Below are positions 8,164 through 14,752 of a stretch of 16,560 nt of DNA, piece by piece (position 1 is the first letter of the stretch; every line of letters begins with the position of its first letter). The notes beneath the pieces are model-generated. The model ran no database searches, was not told where the DNA came from, and saw only the letters and a program-made list of their open reading frames with translations. The stretch lies in contig JACCQX010000149.1 of NCBI GenBank assembly GCA_013813905.1, positions 1-16,560 of the forward strand, in the 5' to 3' direction. A program made the translations under genes and the position numbers. The stretch comes from Chloroflexota bacterium. Lineage in GTDB: Bacteria; Chloroflexota; Limnocylindria; Limnocylindrales; CSP1-4.

Positions 8164-9306
8164 ATGGCCGGTGTCGACGTCGTCATCTTCCACCACGCAC
8201 CACGCGACGACGATGCGCCTCTGGTGCGCCTGCTGGCCGGGGCGCGCTCGCGACTCCTGGAACACCAGCTCGACCTCTGGGGAGAGGCGGGCGCGAGTCG
8301 AGTGCTCATAGTGCCGGGCCGAGAGGACGCGCCACCGAGCGCCGCCGCAGGCGCAGCAGGCTTCGGGAGCAGGCTGGCCCGTCTCATGGAGAAGCAACGC
8401 ATACGTCGCCTCGTGGTGATGGGCAGCGGCGCCGTGCCGCTGCTCCAGGCACGCGATGCGGAGCGTCTGATCAAGATCGCGGCGCGACCCGGCCGGCGAG
8501 CCGCCACAAACAACCGCTACTCCTCGGACGTGTGCGCCGTCTCGGACGCGAGGGCCCTGCGCTCCCTCCCGGCGCTGCCCTCGGACAACGCGCTGCCTCG
8601 CTGGCTGGAGGAGCAGGCCGGCTTCGTGGTCAGCGAGCTGCCCGGGCGTGGCCGCCTGGCGCTCGACCTGGACACGCCCCTCGACCTGGCGCTCATCACG
8701 CTGGCCGACCGTGCCCCGGAGGGGCTCGTGGCGCTGGCCGCACAGCACGACCTGACCGTGCCGCAGCGGGAGTCGCTCCGGGCGCTGGCGGCCGATCCCC
8801 GGCGCGAGCTGCTGGTCTTGGGCAGGAGCGGGTCGCGCACGCTGGGCTGGCTGGAGCGCAACGTCCGTTGTCGGGTCCGCTTCCTGGCCGAGGAACGAGG
8901 CCTTCGGGCGTCGTCGCCGCTGGCCATCGCGCCGGAAGCAGCGCCCGAGCGCGCCGAGGAAAGGCACTCTCCCCGGCCGCCGTCGACAACCTTGCATCGG
9001 CCGCCGCGAGCGACGCTCGGCCGGCTCCTGGCCGAACGCGGTCCCGAGGGCCTGGCTGGGATCGTCGCCGAGCTGGCCGACGGCGCCATCATCGATTCGC
9101 GCGTCCTGCTGGCCGACCACCTGGGTGGGGACGAATCGGCCTGGCCGTCCGCCAGCGACCGCTTCGCGAGCGACCTCCTCCGTCCGGACGAGGTGAGCGA
9201 TCCGTGGCTGGCCGCGCTGACGCGTTCGGCAGCCACGGCTACCATCCCCATCCTGCTCGGCTCACATACCCTCGTCGGGCCCGGCATCCCGCTCCTCCTG
9301 CGCTGA
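8164..9306 (+). CDS. Uncharacterised protein, possibly nucleotidyltransferase-like
   Basis: No confident family. The 380-residue soluble protein has an N-terminal half with the flavour of NTP-transferase (MobA/CofC-like) folds: a beta strand VDVVIFHHA, then RLLEHQLDLWGEAGASRVLIVPG as in 'helix then V-strand' of such enzymes. Next come RLVVMGSGAVPLL, TNNRYSSDVCAV and RLALDLDTPLDLALI, the last resembling the DxDTPxDL segment of CofC/FbiD-type guanylyltransferases. The canonical glycine-rich nucleotide loop (LAAGxGxRxG) is absent. The second half includes VLGRSGSRTLGWLERN, a Pro/Arg-rich hinge near 262-282 and RATLGRLLAERGPEGLAGIV. No membrane segments or signal peptide. The start ATG 8164 follows a -10-like box with no ribosome binding site. 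It precedes, but is probably separate from, the nuo operon (140-base gap with hairpins and promoter). Function should be regarded as unknown. Confidence 0.75.
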   Translation: MAGVDVVIFHHAPRDDDAPLVRLLAGARSRLLEHQLDLWGEAGASRVLIVPGREDAPPSAAAGAAGFGSRLARLMEKQRIRRLVVMGSGAVPLLQARDAERLIKIAARPGRRAATNNRYSSDVCAVSDARALRSLPALPSDNALPRWLEEQAGFVVSELPGRGRLALDLDTPLDLALITLADRAPEGLVALAAQHDLTVPQRESLRALAADPRRELLVLGRSGSRTLGWLERNVRCRVRFLAEERGLRASSPLAIAPEAAPERAEERHSPRPPSTTLHRPPRATLGRLLAERGPEGLAGIVAELADGAIIDSRVLLADHLGGDESAWPSASDRFASDLLRPDEVSDPWLAALTRSAATATIPILLGSHTLVGPGIPLLLR

Positions 9307-9364
9307 CGTTCGCGGGCCCCGTCGCTCAGCCAGCGCAGGAGCGGTCCACGGGGCGCCCTGCGCT
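9295..9364 (+). terminator. Overlapping inverted repeats after the 380-residue gene
   Basis: CTCCTGCGCTG at 9295-9305, across the stop codon, is perfectly complementary to CAGCGCAGGAG at 9331-9341: an 11-bp GC-rich stem with a 25-base loop. The same right arm can instead pair over 8 bp (9332-9339) with CCTGCGCT at 9357-9364. The two hairpins are mutually exclusive. There is no T-run, so this is not a classic intrinsic terminator. It could slow read-through, act as an mRNA 3' stabiliser, or be an operator at the nuo promoter, whose -10 begins at 9364. Confidence 0.45.
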
Positions 9365-9369
9365 AGAAT
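9364..9369 (+). promoter_or_regulatory. Candidate -10 box of the nuo operon
   Basis: TAGAAT is the best -10 hexamer in the 140-base gap before nuoA, and its first base is the last base of the inverted repeat arm at 9357-9364. No good -35 hexamer is present at normal spacing. A start near 9376 would leave a leader of about 70 bases before the GTG of nuoA. Confidence 0.45.
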
Positions 9370-9446
9370 GGACAAGCGCGCCGGCCCTCTCTCGACCCTG
9401 CTCCGTGCTGTGCGGCGCGCGCTCGGACCCTGGAGACGAGGATCAG

Positions 9447-9803
9447 GTGACCCCACTCTGGTACGTGCTCGGTTTCGCGTTCGCGGGCGTGAGTTTCGTG
9501 TTCCTCACCATCGGCCTGTCCTGGCTGCTCAGCCATCGCACGAAGGGTGACCGGCACAAGGGTCTGCCCTACGAATCGGGCATCGATACGTTCGGCGACA
9601 CGTGGGGCCGTTTCGGCCTCTCCTTCTACATCTATGCCCTGCTCTTCGTGGCCTTCGATATCGAGGTCATCTTCATCCTGCTCTGGGCGCTGGTCTTCGG
9701 GGACCTGCTCCTGGGCGGCTTCGTCGCGATGCTGCTGTTCGTGGGCATCCTGGAGCTAGGGCTCGGTTATGCCTGGAGAAAGGGCGTCCTGACATGGAAG
9801 TAA
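9447..9803 (+). CDS. nuoA: NADH-quinone oxidoreductase subunit A
   Basis: Small membrane subunit of complex I at the junction of the peripheral and membrane arms, beside NuoH and the quinone tunnel. The 118 residues show three hydrophobic helices (about 4-27, 60-82 and 86-107) and the family hallmark loop [19 protein letters not shown]. Helix 2 then carries [20 protein letters not shown] with the conserved acidic pair DxE. GTG 9447 is chosen because GAGG at 9438-9441 lies 5 bases upstream and the hydrophobic N terminus follows directly. It is the first gene of a complex I operon and overlaps nuoB by 10 bases. Length and features are normal. Confidence 0.96.
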   Translation: MTPLWYVLGFAFAGVSFVFLTIGLSWLLSHRTKGDRHKGLPYESGIDTFGDTWGRFGLSFYIYALLFVAFDIEVIFILLWALVFGDLLLGGFVAMLLFVGILELGLGYAWRKGVLTWK

Positions 9804-10573
9804 ACGACGACCGGCCGGTCATCCAGCCATCCGTGACGAGTGGCGGTCAGCCGCTCGAGCCGCGCCACGAGCCCCCGGCCATGGCCGCCGACCAGCCCAG
9901 CAGCCCACAGGACGGGCTCTCCACCACCCGGGACGACTCGCTGGTGGAGCCCATCATCGTGGCCAACTCCACCTGGACCCCCGCCGACCCCACCGCCTAC
10001 AACGGCGGTCAGCCGCCGCAGATCACCCACCTTCGGGAGCTGGAGCTCGGTGACAAGAGCGACAACGCACGCTGGGGCGCCCTCGACATCATCCCCACGA
10101 AGGCGGACTACGTCCTGGACCTCATCCGCATCAACAGCCTCTGGCCGCTGCTCTCAGGGCTGGCCTGCTGCGCCATGGAGATGATGTCTGCCGCGACCAG
10201 CCGCAACGACATGGATCGGTTCGGCATGTTCCCCTTCCGGGCCAGCCCGCGCCAGGCCGATGTGCTCATCGTGGCCGGTACCCTGACGACCAAGATGGCC
10301 GGGCCACTCATCCGCTTGTGGGAGCAGATGCCCGAACCCAAGTGGTGCGTGGCCATGGGCGACTGCACGACCTCGGGCGGTCGCTACAAGCGCTCCTATG
10401 CCACCGTGGAGGGCATCGACCGGATCATGCCCGTGGACGTCTACGTGCCGGGCTGCCCGCCCCGGCCGGAGGGCCTCATCTACGGGATGATGAAGCTTCA
10501 GCAGCTCATCAAGGAGCGGCGCGGCCACTGGCCCGAGCGCCACGTCGGTCCCACCGTTCCCGTCGGCGTCTGA
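9794..10573 (+). CDS. nuoB: NADH-quinone oxidoreductase subunit B (cluster N2)
   Basis: Peripheral-arm subunit holding the terminal 4Fe-4S cluster N2, which hands electrons to quinone. The four N2 ligands are present: the tandem cysteines C125-C126 in [11 protein letters not shown]191 in GDCTTSGG and C221 in [30 protein letters not shown] is the typical core segment. Odd: at 259 residues it carries a hydrophilic N-terminal extension of about 85 residues, rich in Pro, Gln, Ser, Asp and Thr and probably disordered, not found in standard NuoB of 160-220 residues. An internal ATG (M30) would shorten this by only a third. The start at 9794 overlaps the nuoA end by 10 bases, supporting translational coupling. 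Confidence 0.95.
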   Translation: MEVNDDRPVIQPSVTSGGQPLEPRHEPPAMAADQPSSPQDGLSTTRDDSLVEPIIVANSTWTPADPTAYNGGQPPQITHLRELELGDKSDNARWGALDIIPTKADYVLDLIRINSLWPLLSGLACCAMEMMSAATSRNDMDRFGMFPFRASPRQADVLIVAGTLTTKMAGPLIRLWEQMPEPKWCVAMGDCTTSGGRYKRSYATVEGIDRIMPVDVYVPGCPPRPEGLIYGMMKLQQLIKERRGHWPERHVGPTVPVGV

Positions 10574-10600
10574 CCGCAGCCCAGCCACCGCAGCCCAGCC
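10573..10600 (+). repeat. Perfect 14-bp tandem duplication between nuoB and nuoC
   Basis: ACCGCAGCCCAGCC is repeated back to back (10573-10586 and 10587-10600), beginning at the last base of the nuoB stop codon and ending 2 bases before the nuoC ribosome binding site. Because it lies in the spacer it does not alter either protein. It looks like a recent slippage or duplication event and sets the distance between nuoB stop and nuoC start. Confidence 0.85.
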
Positions 10601-10601
10601 G

Positions 10602-10608
10602 AAGGGAG
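10602..10608 (+). promoter_or_regulatory. Shine-Dalgarno site that points to an ACG start for nuoC
   Basis: AAGGGAG lies 7 bases before ACG at 10616. No ATG, GTG or TTG exists in the nuoC frame between the nuoB stop and GTG 10703, which itself lacks a ribosome binding site and would remove about 29 residues of conserved N terminus. Confidence 0.65.
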
Positions 10609-10615
10609 TCCTGCC

Positions 10616-11233
10616 ACGGACACCGCACTGAAGCGCCGCCTCCAGGAGCGCCTGGGCCCGCAGCTGCTGGGCCCCGTCACCGCGCGCCAGGACACCACCG
10701 AGGTGCGCATCAGCCCGACGGACGTGGCCCAGGTCATGACGCTGCTCCACGACGATCCGGAGTTCCGCTTCCTGATCCTCTCCGACCTCTGCGGCGTGGA
10801 CACGGGCAGCGTCATGCAGGTCGTCTATCACCTCTGGTCCGATGCCACGCCCGATTGGCTGCGCGTCATCGTGGACGGGCTGCCGCGCGAAGACCCGCGC
10901 GCTCCATCGGTCACGTTCCTGTGGAACGGCGCCGAATGGGCCGAGCGTGAGGCCTACGACATGTTCGGCATCATCTTCGAGGGCAACCGCGACCTGCGAC
11001 GCATCTACATGCCGCCCGACTACCAGAGCTTCCCGCTGCGCAAGGACTTCCTGCTGGCCGACGATGCCGCCCGTTCGCCGGGCCAGGGCGTGCGCCACAT
11101 GGAGCAGACCTTCCAGCCGGCCGAGTACCGCCGCACGCCGGTGCTGCGACAAGGGCTGGGCAGCGACGCGGGGCACATGGCGCCGGGCATCCAGACGGCG
11201 GAGCTCGCCTCCGGGGAGGACCCGGCGCGATGA
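10616..11233 (+). CDS. nuoC: NADH-quinone oxidoreductase subunit C, apparent ACG start
   Basis: Peripheral-arm structural subunit (30-kDa type) that packs against NuoD; it binds no cofactor. Recognised by DPEFRFLILSDLCGVD, VVYHLWSD, and the family signature EREAYDMFGIIFEGNRDLRR (canonical ERExYDxFGIxFxGHPDLRR), followed by FPLRKDF. The start is inferred at ACG 10616, 7 bases after AAGGGAG. This gives 205 residues beginning (M)DTALKRRLQERLGPQL, which aligns with the usual NuoC opening helix. The only conventional start in frame, GTG 10703, would delete that part. Either ACG is used or the base is a miscalled ATG. The tail of about 45 residues after LRKDF is unconserved. The stop overlaps the nuoD ATG (ATGA). 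Confidence 0.9.
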   Translation, partial: TDTALKRRLQERLGPQLLGPVTARQDTTEVRISPTDVAQVMTLLHDDPEFRFLILSDLCGVDTGSVMQVVYHLWSDATPDWLRVIVDGLPREDPRAPSVTFLWNGAEWAEREAYDMFGIIFEGNRDLRRIYMPPDYQSFPLRKDFLLADDAARSPGQGVRHMEQTFQPAEYRRTPVLRQGLGSDAGHMAPGIQTAELASGEDPAR

Positions 11234-12450
11234 CCACGGAGCAGACCGTCCGCTCGTTGGACGACCCCGATCTCTTCGTCGAGACGCCGGGCACCATCTA
11301 CGACGCCATCCCGCCCCTGCCCCCGCGCACGGAGCGCGAGGCCGAGTTCTACACCATGCGCGACGGCGAGATGCTCATCAACCTGGGGCCGCAGCATCCC
11401 TCCACCCACGGTGTCCTCCGCGTCGTGCTCAAGATCGACGGCGAGCGCGTGGTGGACCTCGATCCCGTGCTGGGTTACCTGCATCGCGGCGTAGAGAAGA
11501 TCTGCGAGAACGGCGACTGGCACCACGCCATCAGCAACTGCGACCCGCTGGAGTACATCGCCGCGATGTTCAGCGAAGCGATGCCGGTCATGGTCGCCGA
11601 GAAGCTGCTCGACCTGGGGGTGCCGCGGCGCGCCGAATACATCCGCGTGCTGGCCTGGGAGCTCAACCGGATCTCCAGTCACGCGCTCTTCGTGGGCTGG
11701 CTGGCGCTGGACCTGGGCGGCCTGACGCCGATCTTGTACGGCTTCATCGAGCGCGACGAGATCGTGGAGATGCTGGCCGCCCTGACCGGGCAGCGGCTCC
11801 TCTTCAACTATCTGCGCATCGGTGGCGTCAACGGGGATTTGAACCACGACTTCCTGAGCCGGCTCGGTGACTGGATGGGCAACGCCCTCAAGCGCATCGA
11901 GGACCAGCAGAAGCTGCTCAACAGCAATGAGATCTTCGTGGCCCGGACGCGCGGTCTGGGCGTCATCGATCGGGACCTGGCGCGCCGCACGCTGCTGAGC
12001 GGACCGGTCCTGCGCGCCACGGGCATCCCCTACGACGTGCGGCGGGCGCATCCCTACAGCGTCTATCCCGAGCTGGAGTTCACCATCCCCACGCGGGAAG
12101 AGGGCGATTCATACGCGCGCTACCTGCTGCACCTCGATGAGATCAAGCAGAGCATCCACATCATCGACCAAGTGCTGCACCGCATGCCGGACGGCCCGGT
12201 CATGGCCAAGGTGCCGCGACTGATGCGTGTCCCGCCCGGCCGCGCCTACGTCTCGATCGAGAGCCCGCGCGGCCAGTACTCGGCCTACGGCATGAGCGAT
12301 GGCTCGGACCAGCCCTTCCGGCTGCGCATCCACGACCCGTCCTTCTTCAATCTCCAGGCTGTGGGCCTGCTCATGCCGGGCAATCTGGTGGCCGACACGA
12401 TGGCCATCATGGCCAGCGTCGACCCGATCATGGGAGGCGTGGACAAGTGA
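11230..12450 (+). CDS. nuoD: NADH-quinone oxidoreductase subunit D
   Basis: The 49-kDa-type subunit that, with NuoB, forms the quinone reduction site; related to the large subunit of NiFe hydrogenases but without the metal centre. Visible: INLGPQHPSTHGVLRVVLKI, GYLHRGVEK, LAWELNRISSHALFVGW, FNYLRIGGVNGDL, LSGPVLRATGIPYDVRRAHPY, ESPRGQYSAYGMSDGSDQPF and the ending MASVDPIMGGVDK. The quinone-contacting residues are kept: H60 in STHG and Y109 in PLEY, spaced exactly like His59 and Tyr108 of the bovine subunit. The DRLDY motif reads DPLEY here, which I associate with Chloroflexota-type NuoD from memory. 406 residues is a normal length. ATG 11230 overlaps the nuoC stop by 4 bases. Confidence 0.97.
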   Translation: MTTEQTVRSLDDPDLFVETPGTIYDAIPPLPPRTEREAEFYTMRDGEMLINLGPQHPSTHGVLRVVLKIDGERVVDLDPVLGYLHRGVEKICENGDWHHAISNCDPLEYIAAMFSEAMPVMVAEKLLDLGVPRRAEYIRVLAWELNRISSHALFVGWLALDLGGLTPILYGFIERDEIVEMLAALTGQRLLFNYLRIGGVNGDLNHDFLSRLGDWMGNALKRIEDQQKLLNSNEIFVARTRGLGVIDRDLARRTLLSGPVLRATGIPYDVRRAHPYSVYPELEFTIPTREEGDSYARYLLHLDEIKQSIHIIDQVLHRMPDGPVMAKVPRLMRVPPGRAYVSIESPRGQYSAYGMSDGSDQPFRLRIHDPSFFNLQAVGLLMPGNLVADTMAIMASVDPIMGGVDK

Positions 12451-12506
12451 GCCGCCGGCATCGACCAGTGAGCCCCTGCGACCCGCTCCGGGGGATCGAT
12501 CCGTGA
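12447..12506 (+). other. 19-codon mini-ORF bridging nuoD and nuoH
   Basis: A GTG at 12447 overlaps the nuoD stop (GTGA). The frame runs 19 codons, contains a second GTG at 12468, and ends at TGA 12504-12506, which overlaps the GTG start of nuoH (GTGA). The predicted peptide (MSRRHRPVSPCDPLRGIDP) has no recognisable feature. It could relay ribosomes from nuoD to nuoH by termination-reinitiation, or be chance in GC-rich DNA. No ribosome binding site specific to it is required by the overlap arrangement. Confidence 0.3.
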
Positions 12507-13897
12507 GCATCATCACCCGGCCCTGGGGCCGCCTCACGCTGGCCGGCAAGATCATGCTGCCGCTGGTGGCGCTGCTGGTGCTGCTCACCGTGCTGCTGCT
12601 GGTCGGTTTCGCCTCGGGCGCGTTGCCCTTCCTGTTGGGGCTGGGCGGTCAGCTCGTCGGTGACAACATCGACATCGCGCGCTTCGCCGCCGCCGCGACC
12701 GCGCTGCTGCTGTTCACGGTGCCCACGGCCTTCGTGATCATCCTCATGGAGATGAAGCTCATCGCCTTCGTGAACCTGCGCGTGGGTCCCAACCGTCAGG
12801 GCCCCTGGGGCATCCTGAGCTCCACGCTGCACGGCTTCAAGGTGCTGGCCAAGGAGGACTTCACGCCGACCGGCGTGGATGTGCCGGTCTTCACGCTGGC
12901 CCCGGTAGTCACCTACCTGGGAGCCGTGATGACCATCATGGTCATCCCCTTTGCGCCGGGCCTCTTCGGGCTCGACATGAACATCGCGCTACTCTATTTC
13001 TTCGCCGTGGCTGGCCTGGGTGTCATCGGGCTGATGATGGCCGGCTGGTCCAGCTTCAACAAGTATTCGCTGCTGGGTGGCCTTCGCGCGGCGGCGGGCA
13101 TCATCTCCTACGAGATCCCGCTCATCCTGGCGGTGGTCGGCGTAGTGATGCTGGCCGGCACGATGAGCCTCAACCAGATCGTGGCCAACCAGGCCGGCAC
13201 GTTCGCGGACTGGTATGTGTTCCAGCAGCCGCTGGGGCTGATCATCTTCTTCATCGCTGCCGCAGCGGAGACGGGCCGGACGCCTTTTGACCTCAACGAA
13301 GCCGACAGCGAGATCGTGGCCGGTTTCGCCACCGAGTACAGCGGCATGCGCTTCGGCTTCTTCTTCTTTGCAGAGTACGTCAACCTGTTCATCATGTCGG
13401 CGCTCACCACCACCCTCTTCCTGGGTGGCTGGAACGCCCCGCTCGATGCACAGCCGGTGCTGGACTTCTTCAACGTCACACTGAACACGGCGCTCGATCC
13501 GGGCGCGCTGGGCATGGGCCTGCTCTTCCTCGTGGCGTTGGGCCCGCCGCTGCTGATACTGCTGTTCACGCTGCCCATCTGGATGCTCAAGTCCGACTGG
13601 TCGTTCCTGAAGTCTCTGGTGGTCGGGTTCCTGCTCTTCAACCTCGTGGTGATGCTGTTCGTGGGCATCTGGGCGTACATGACCTTCCCGTTCGTGGCCG
13701 GCCTGTTCTGGTTCATGGCCAAGACATTCACGCTGGTGGCTCTGTTCGTGATCATGCGTGGCACACTGCCGCGCGTGCGCATGGACCAGCTGATGGGCTT
13801 CGCCTGGAAGTGGCTGATCTCCGCCGCGTTGCTGAACCTGCTGATCACCGCCGCCGCCATCGTGGTCCTGCGCGACCCGTCCATGCCGTGGAACTGA
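12503..13897 (+). CDS. nuoH: NADH-quinone oxidoreductase subunit H
   Basis: Membrane subunit that completes the quinone tunnel and couples quinone reduction to the proton-pumping arm. The 464 residues contain about nine hydrophobic helices. Signature segments are LIAFVNLRVGPNRQGPWGIL, FKVLAKEDFTPTGVDVPVF, AAETGRTPFDLNEADSEIVA with the conserved acidic cluster, FATEYSGMRFGFFFFAEY, LFLGGW, and near the end FVIMRGTLPRVRMDQLMGFA with WKWL. It is longer than the usual 320-350 residues, mainly through an extra N-terminal helix region and a longer segment after FLGGW (about 313-385). GTG 12503 is used, with a GGGGGAT box (12490-12496) about 6 bases upstream. NuoH directly follows NuoD, not NuoG as in the standard order. 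It is followed 4 bases later by the NuoI-NuoE fusion. Confidence 0.96.
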   Translation: MSIITRPWGRLTLAGKIMLPLVALLVLLTVLLLVGFASGALPFLLGLGGQLVGDNIDIARFAAAATALLLFTVPTAFVIILMEMKLIAFVNLRVGPNRQGPWGILSSTLHGFKVLAKEDFTPTGVDVPVFTLAPVVTYLGAVMTIMVIPFAPGLFGLDMNIALLYFFAVAGLGVIGLMMAGWSSFNKYSLLGGLRAAAGIISYEIPLILAVVGVVMLAGTMSLNQIVANQAGTFADWYVFQQPLGLIIFFIAAAAETGRTPFDLNEADSEIVAGFATEYSGMRFGFFFFAEYVNLFIMSALTTTLFLGGWNAPLDAQPVLDFFNVTLNTALDPGALGMGLLFLVALGPPLLILLFTLPIWMLKSDWSFLKSLVVGFLLFNLVVMLFVGIWAYMTFPFVAGLFWFMAKTFTLVALFVIMRGTLPRVRMDQLMGFAWKWLISAALLNLLITAAAIVVLRDPSMPWN

Positions 13898-13901
13898 GCT
13901 G

Positions 13902-14750
13902 ATGTCGTTCATGGATCGCCTGCCCGGCTGGGGCCTGTTCAAGGGTGTGAGCTTCGGCGTGGTGCAGATGTTGCGGCCCAAGGTCACGGTGCAGTACCCG
14001 GAGGAGATCGTCGACATCTCGCCGCACCACCGGGGCCGGTTGCTGCTGCTCTACGACGAGTTCGGCACGCTCAAGTGCGAGACCTGCTTCCAATGCGCGG
14101 CGGCCTGCCCCATCGAATGCATCGACATGGGCGGCGTGGACACCAAGAATCGTTTTCACGTCCACTGGGGACCTGCCGAGCAGTACGCCGAGCGGCGCGA
14201 GGAGTCAGCGCTGCGCCGGTCGGGTCGAACAGTGCCCGACCGCTCCTTCAGTGCCTGGCAGGGCATCGACCTGGCGCCCCTCGATGCGATCCTGACCGAG
14301 GAGGACCACAGCCCACGGAAGATGCTGCGCATCCTGGAGCGGACCCAGGAGACCTACGGGCATCTGCCCGTGGCGGCCATCCAGCACATCAGCCACAAGA
14401 CGGGGGCCTGGTACAGCGAGATCTACGGTATCGCCACGTCCTACCGCCAGTTGCGCTTCCAGCCGGTCGCGGCGCATGAGCTGGCTGTCTGCCGCTGCAC
14501 CGTGTGCACGCTGCAGGGGGGTGGCCGGGTGCTGGCGGCCTTCGAGGCTGCCCTGGGCACCGGCGTGGAGGGCGTCAGCCCCGACGGTCGGGTACGGCTG
14601 CTGACGGTCGACTGCGGCGGCGAGTCGTCGGGCACCGGCCCGCGCGTGCTGGTCGATGGCGTGGCCCAGACCCGCCTGACGGCGGAACGCGCCACGGAGA
14701 TCGCCGCGCACCTGCGCAGCGGCCACCTGGCCGACAGCCGACCGGCCTGA
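13902..14750 (+). CDS. NuoI-NuoE fusion protein with reduced Fe-S ligand set
   Basis: One uninterrupted 282-residue frame joins two complex I subunits that normally are separate. Residues 1-75 match the N-terminal half of NuoI: KVTVQYPEE, HHRGRLLL, and a single 4Fe-4S motif C59-x2-C62-x2-C65-x3-C69-P (CETCFQCAAACP). The second CxxCxxCxxxCP of NuoI is missing, replaced by a basic and acidic linker (about 78-135: FHVHWGPAEQYAERREESAL). Residues about 139-282 match NuoE: RKMLRILERTQETYGHLPVA, SEIYGIATSYRQLRFQP and the 2Fe-2S ligands C197-x4-C202 and C238. The fourth NuoE cysteine is S242 (CGGES instead of CxGxC), though an extra C199 is present. The fusion should sit in the peripheral arm between NuoF and NuoB. 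Start ATG 13902 follows the nuoH stop by 4 bases. Confidence 0.9.
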   Translation: MSFMDRLPGWGLFKGVSFGVVQMLRPKVTVQYPEEIVDISPHHRGRLLLLYDEFGTLKCETCFQCAAACPIECIDMGGVDTKNRFHVHWGPAEQYAERREESALRRSGRTVPDRSFSAWQGIDLAPLDAILTEEDHSPRKMLRILERTQETYGHLPVAAIQHISHKTGAWYSEIYGIATSYRQLRFQPVAAHELAVCRCTVCTLQGGGRVLAAFEAALGTGVEGVSPDGRVRLLTVDCGGESSGTGPRVLVDGVAQTRLTAERATEIAAHLRSGHLADSRPA

Positions 14751-14752
14751 CG

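Noticed and set aside
10703..11233. Shorter nuoC starting at GTG 10703
   Set aside because: No ribosome binding site, and it removes the opening helix LKRRLQERLGPQL that fits the family. ACG 10616 with AAGGGAG is better supported.
13902..14750. NuoI-NuoE junction as a frameshift or assembly artefact
   Set aside because: The frame is continuous, the linker is charged and codon use is unchanged across it. No stop or second NuoI cysteine motif was noticed in the other frames. Read-level data would be needed for certainty.
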